Of a stretch of 64,000 nt of DNA, positions 63,803-64,000 are shown in pieces. The DNA lies in assembly GCA_023138835.1 (NCBI GenBank), contig JAGLOP010000001.1, forward strand, positions 124,001 to 188,000. The letters run 5' to 3'. Origin of the DNA: Arcobacteraceae bacterium (GTDB lineage Bacteria > Campylobacterota > Campylobacteria > Campylobacterales > Arcobacteraceae). How positions within the stretch are numbered: the stretch's first letter is position 1; every line of letters starts with the position of its first letter. Both the position numbers and the translations under genes were made by a program. The notes below the pieces were generated by a model. That model saw nothing but the letters and a program-made list of their open reading frames with translations. It ran no database searches and was not told the origin of the DNA.

Positions 63803-64000
63803 GTGTCAAATAACTTATTAAAGAGATCTGTTAAGTTAAGTATGATCGCTAGTTTAGTATTAAGCAGTGGTTTATATGCAAATGATGGTTTCGAGGAAGA
63901 AGATGAATTTGGTGATGAACCAATTGAGATAGTTCAAATTAAACAAGAAGAGCAAAAAGCATTTAGTATTTACGGTTCAGTATCTTTTTCAACCAGCTAT
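63803..64000 (+). CDS. Secreted, probably outer-membrane protein (cut by window end)
   Basis: A GTG-started ORF 3 nt after the LolA-like stop, with AAAAAGG upstream; 66 residues before the edge. It has a signal peptide (about 1-26, ending LYA), an acidic stretch (FEEEDEFGDEPIE), then FSIYGSVSFSTSY, the start of beta strands. By position it matches the barrel gene of module 1. The end is not seen, so the barrel assignment is inference. Confidence 0.7.
   Translation, partial: MSNNLLKRSVKLSMIASLVLSSGLYANDGFEEEDEFGDEPIEIVQIKQEEQKAFSIYGSVSFSTSY

Overview
The window is a piece of chromosome from an AT-rich, free-living member of the Campylobacterota (Epsilonproteobacteria), most like a Sulfurimonas- or Arcobacter-type sulfur-oxidising bacterium. 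The reasons are gene neighbourhoods known from Campylobacter and Helicobacter (M23 peptidase-lpxC-tsaB-thrB-ylxR-infB-rbfA-rimP; prmA-ftsH; peb4-fba), a response regulator whose DNA-binding half is nearly that of HsrA/CosR, a sulfide:quinone reductase-like enzyme, and many histidine kinases with the NIAHQWRQPL phosphoacceptor box typical of environmental members. Genus cannot be fixed from the sequence alone. No rRNA, tRNA, CRISPR array, insertion sequence or prophage was seen. No stretch over 300 bases lacks a gene; the largest gaps are 120-230 bases and hold promoters, operators or terminators.

Layout. 1-16207 (minus): housekeeping run of ftsH (cut by the window edge), prmA, ribD, rimP, rbfA, infB, ylxR, thrB, tsaB, lpxC, an M23 cell-wall peptidase, a DHH phosphoesterase, a Na/Ca exchanger, ybeY, radA, nadC, nadA. 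16293-17995 (plus): plsY, folB, an orphan lipoprotein. 18008-19901 (minus): fba and a PEB4-like chaperone behind a promoter carrying a perfect 23-bp tandem repeat. 20131-22120: HsrA/CosR-like regulator with an intact phospho-Asp and its own kinase. 22117-25002 (minus): CoA-binding protein, prephenate dehydratase, DHH phosphoesterase, Rrf2 regulator. 25126-31121 (minus): a TetR-controlled RND efflux operon whose permease is split in two overlapping ORFs. 31352-33932 (plus): SQR-like flavoprotein, a 54-aa companion, and a membrane protein carrying a peptide-deformylase fold with every catalytic residue replaced. 34028-39814: rpsO, serS, trpS and unknowns. 39811-48337 (minus): a five-gene signalling operon (GGDEF protein, periplasmic repeat protein, 1455-aa hybrid kinase, CheR, receiver-kinase).

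48414-64000 is the most interesting part. It holds two parallel envelope-transport modules. The first is an ABC ATPase, FtsX-type permease, lone receiver, small secreted protein, LolA-like protein and outer-membrane barrel. The second is an MMPL/RND exporter, DedA-like protein, LolA-like protein and a barrel cut by the window end. Between them lie a Fur-family regulator, two cytochrome c peroxidases, a two-component system (55925-57608) and a PhnD-like binding protein paired with a kinase. Five promoters here, ahead of both modules and of the two-component system itself, share one architecture: two heptamers TTAACAT/TTAATAC (one site TTAATAA/TTAACAA) repeated at 11 bp, then exactly 8 bp to a -10-like hexamer. 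I infer that the response regulator at 55925 binds these direct repeats and activates both modules and itself, which would make this a single, apparently undescribed envelope-export regulon.
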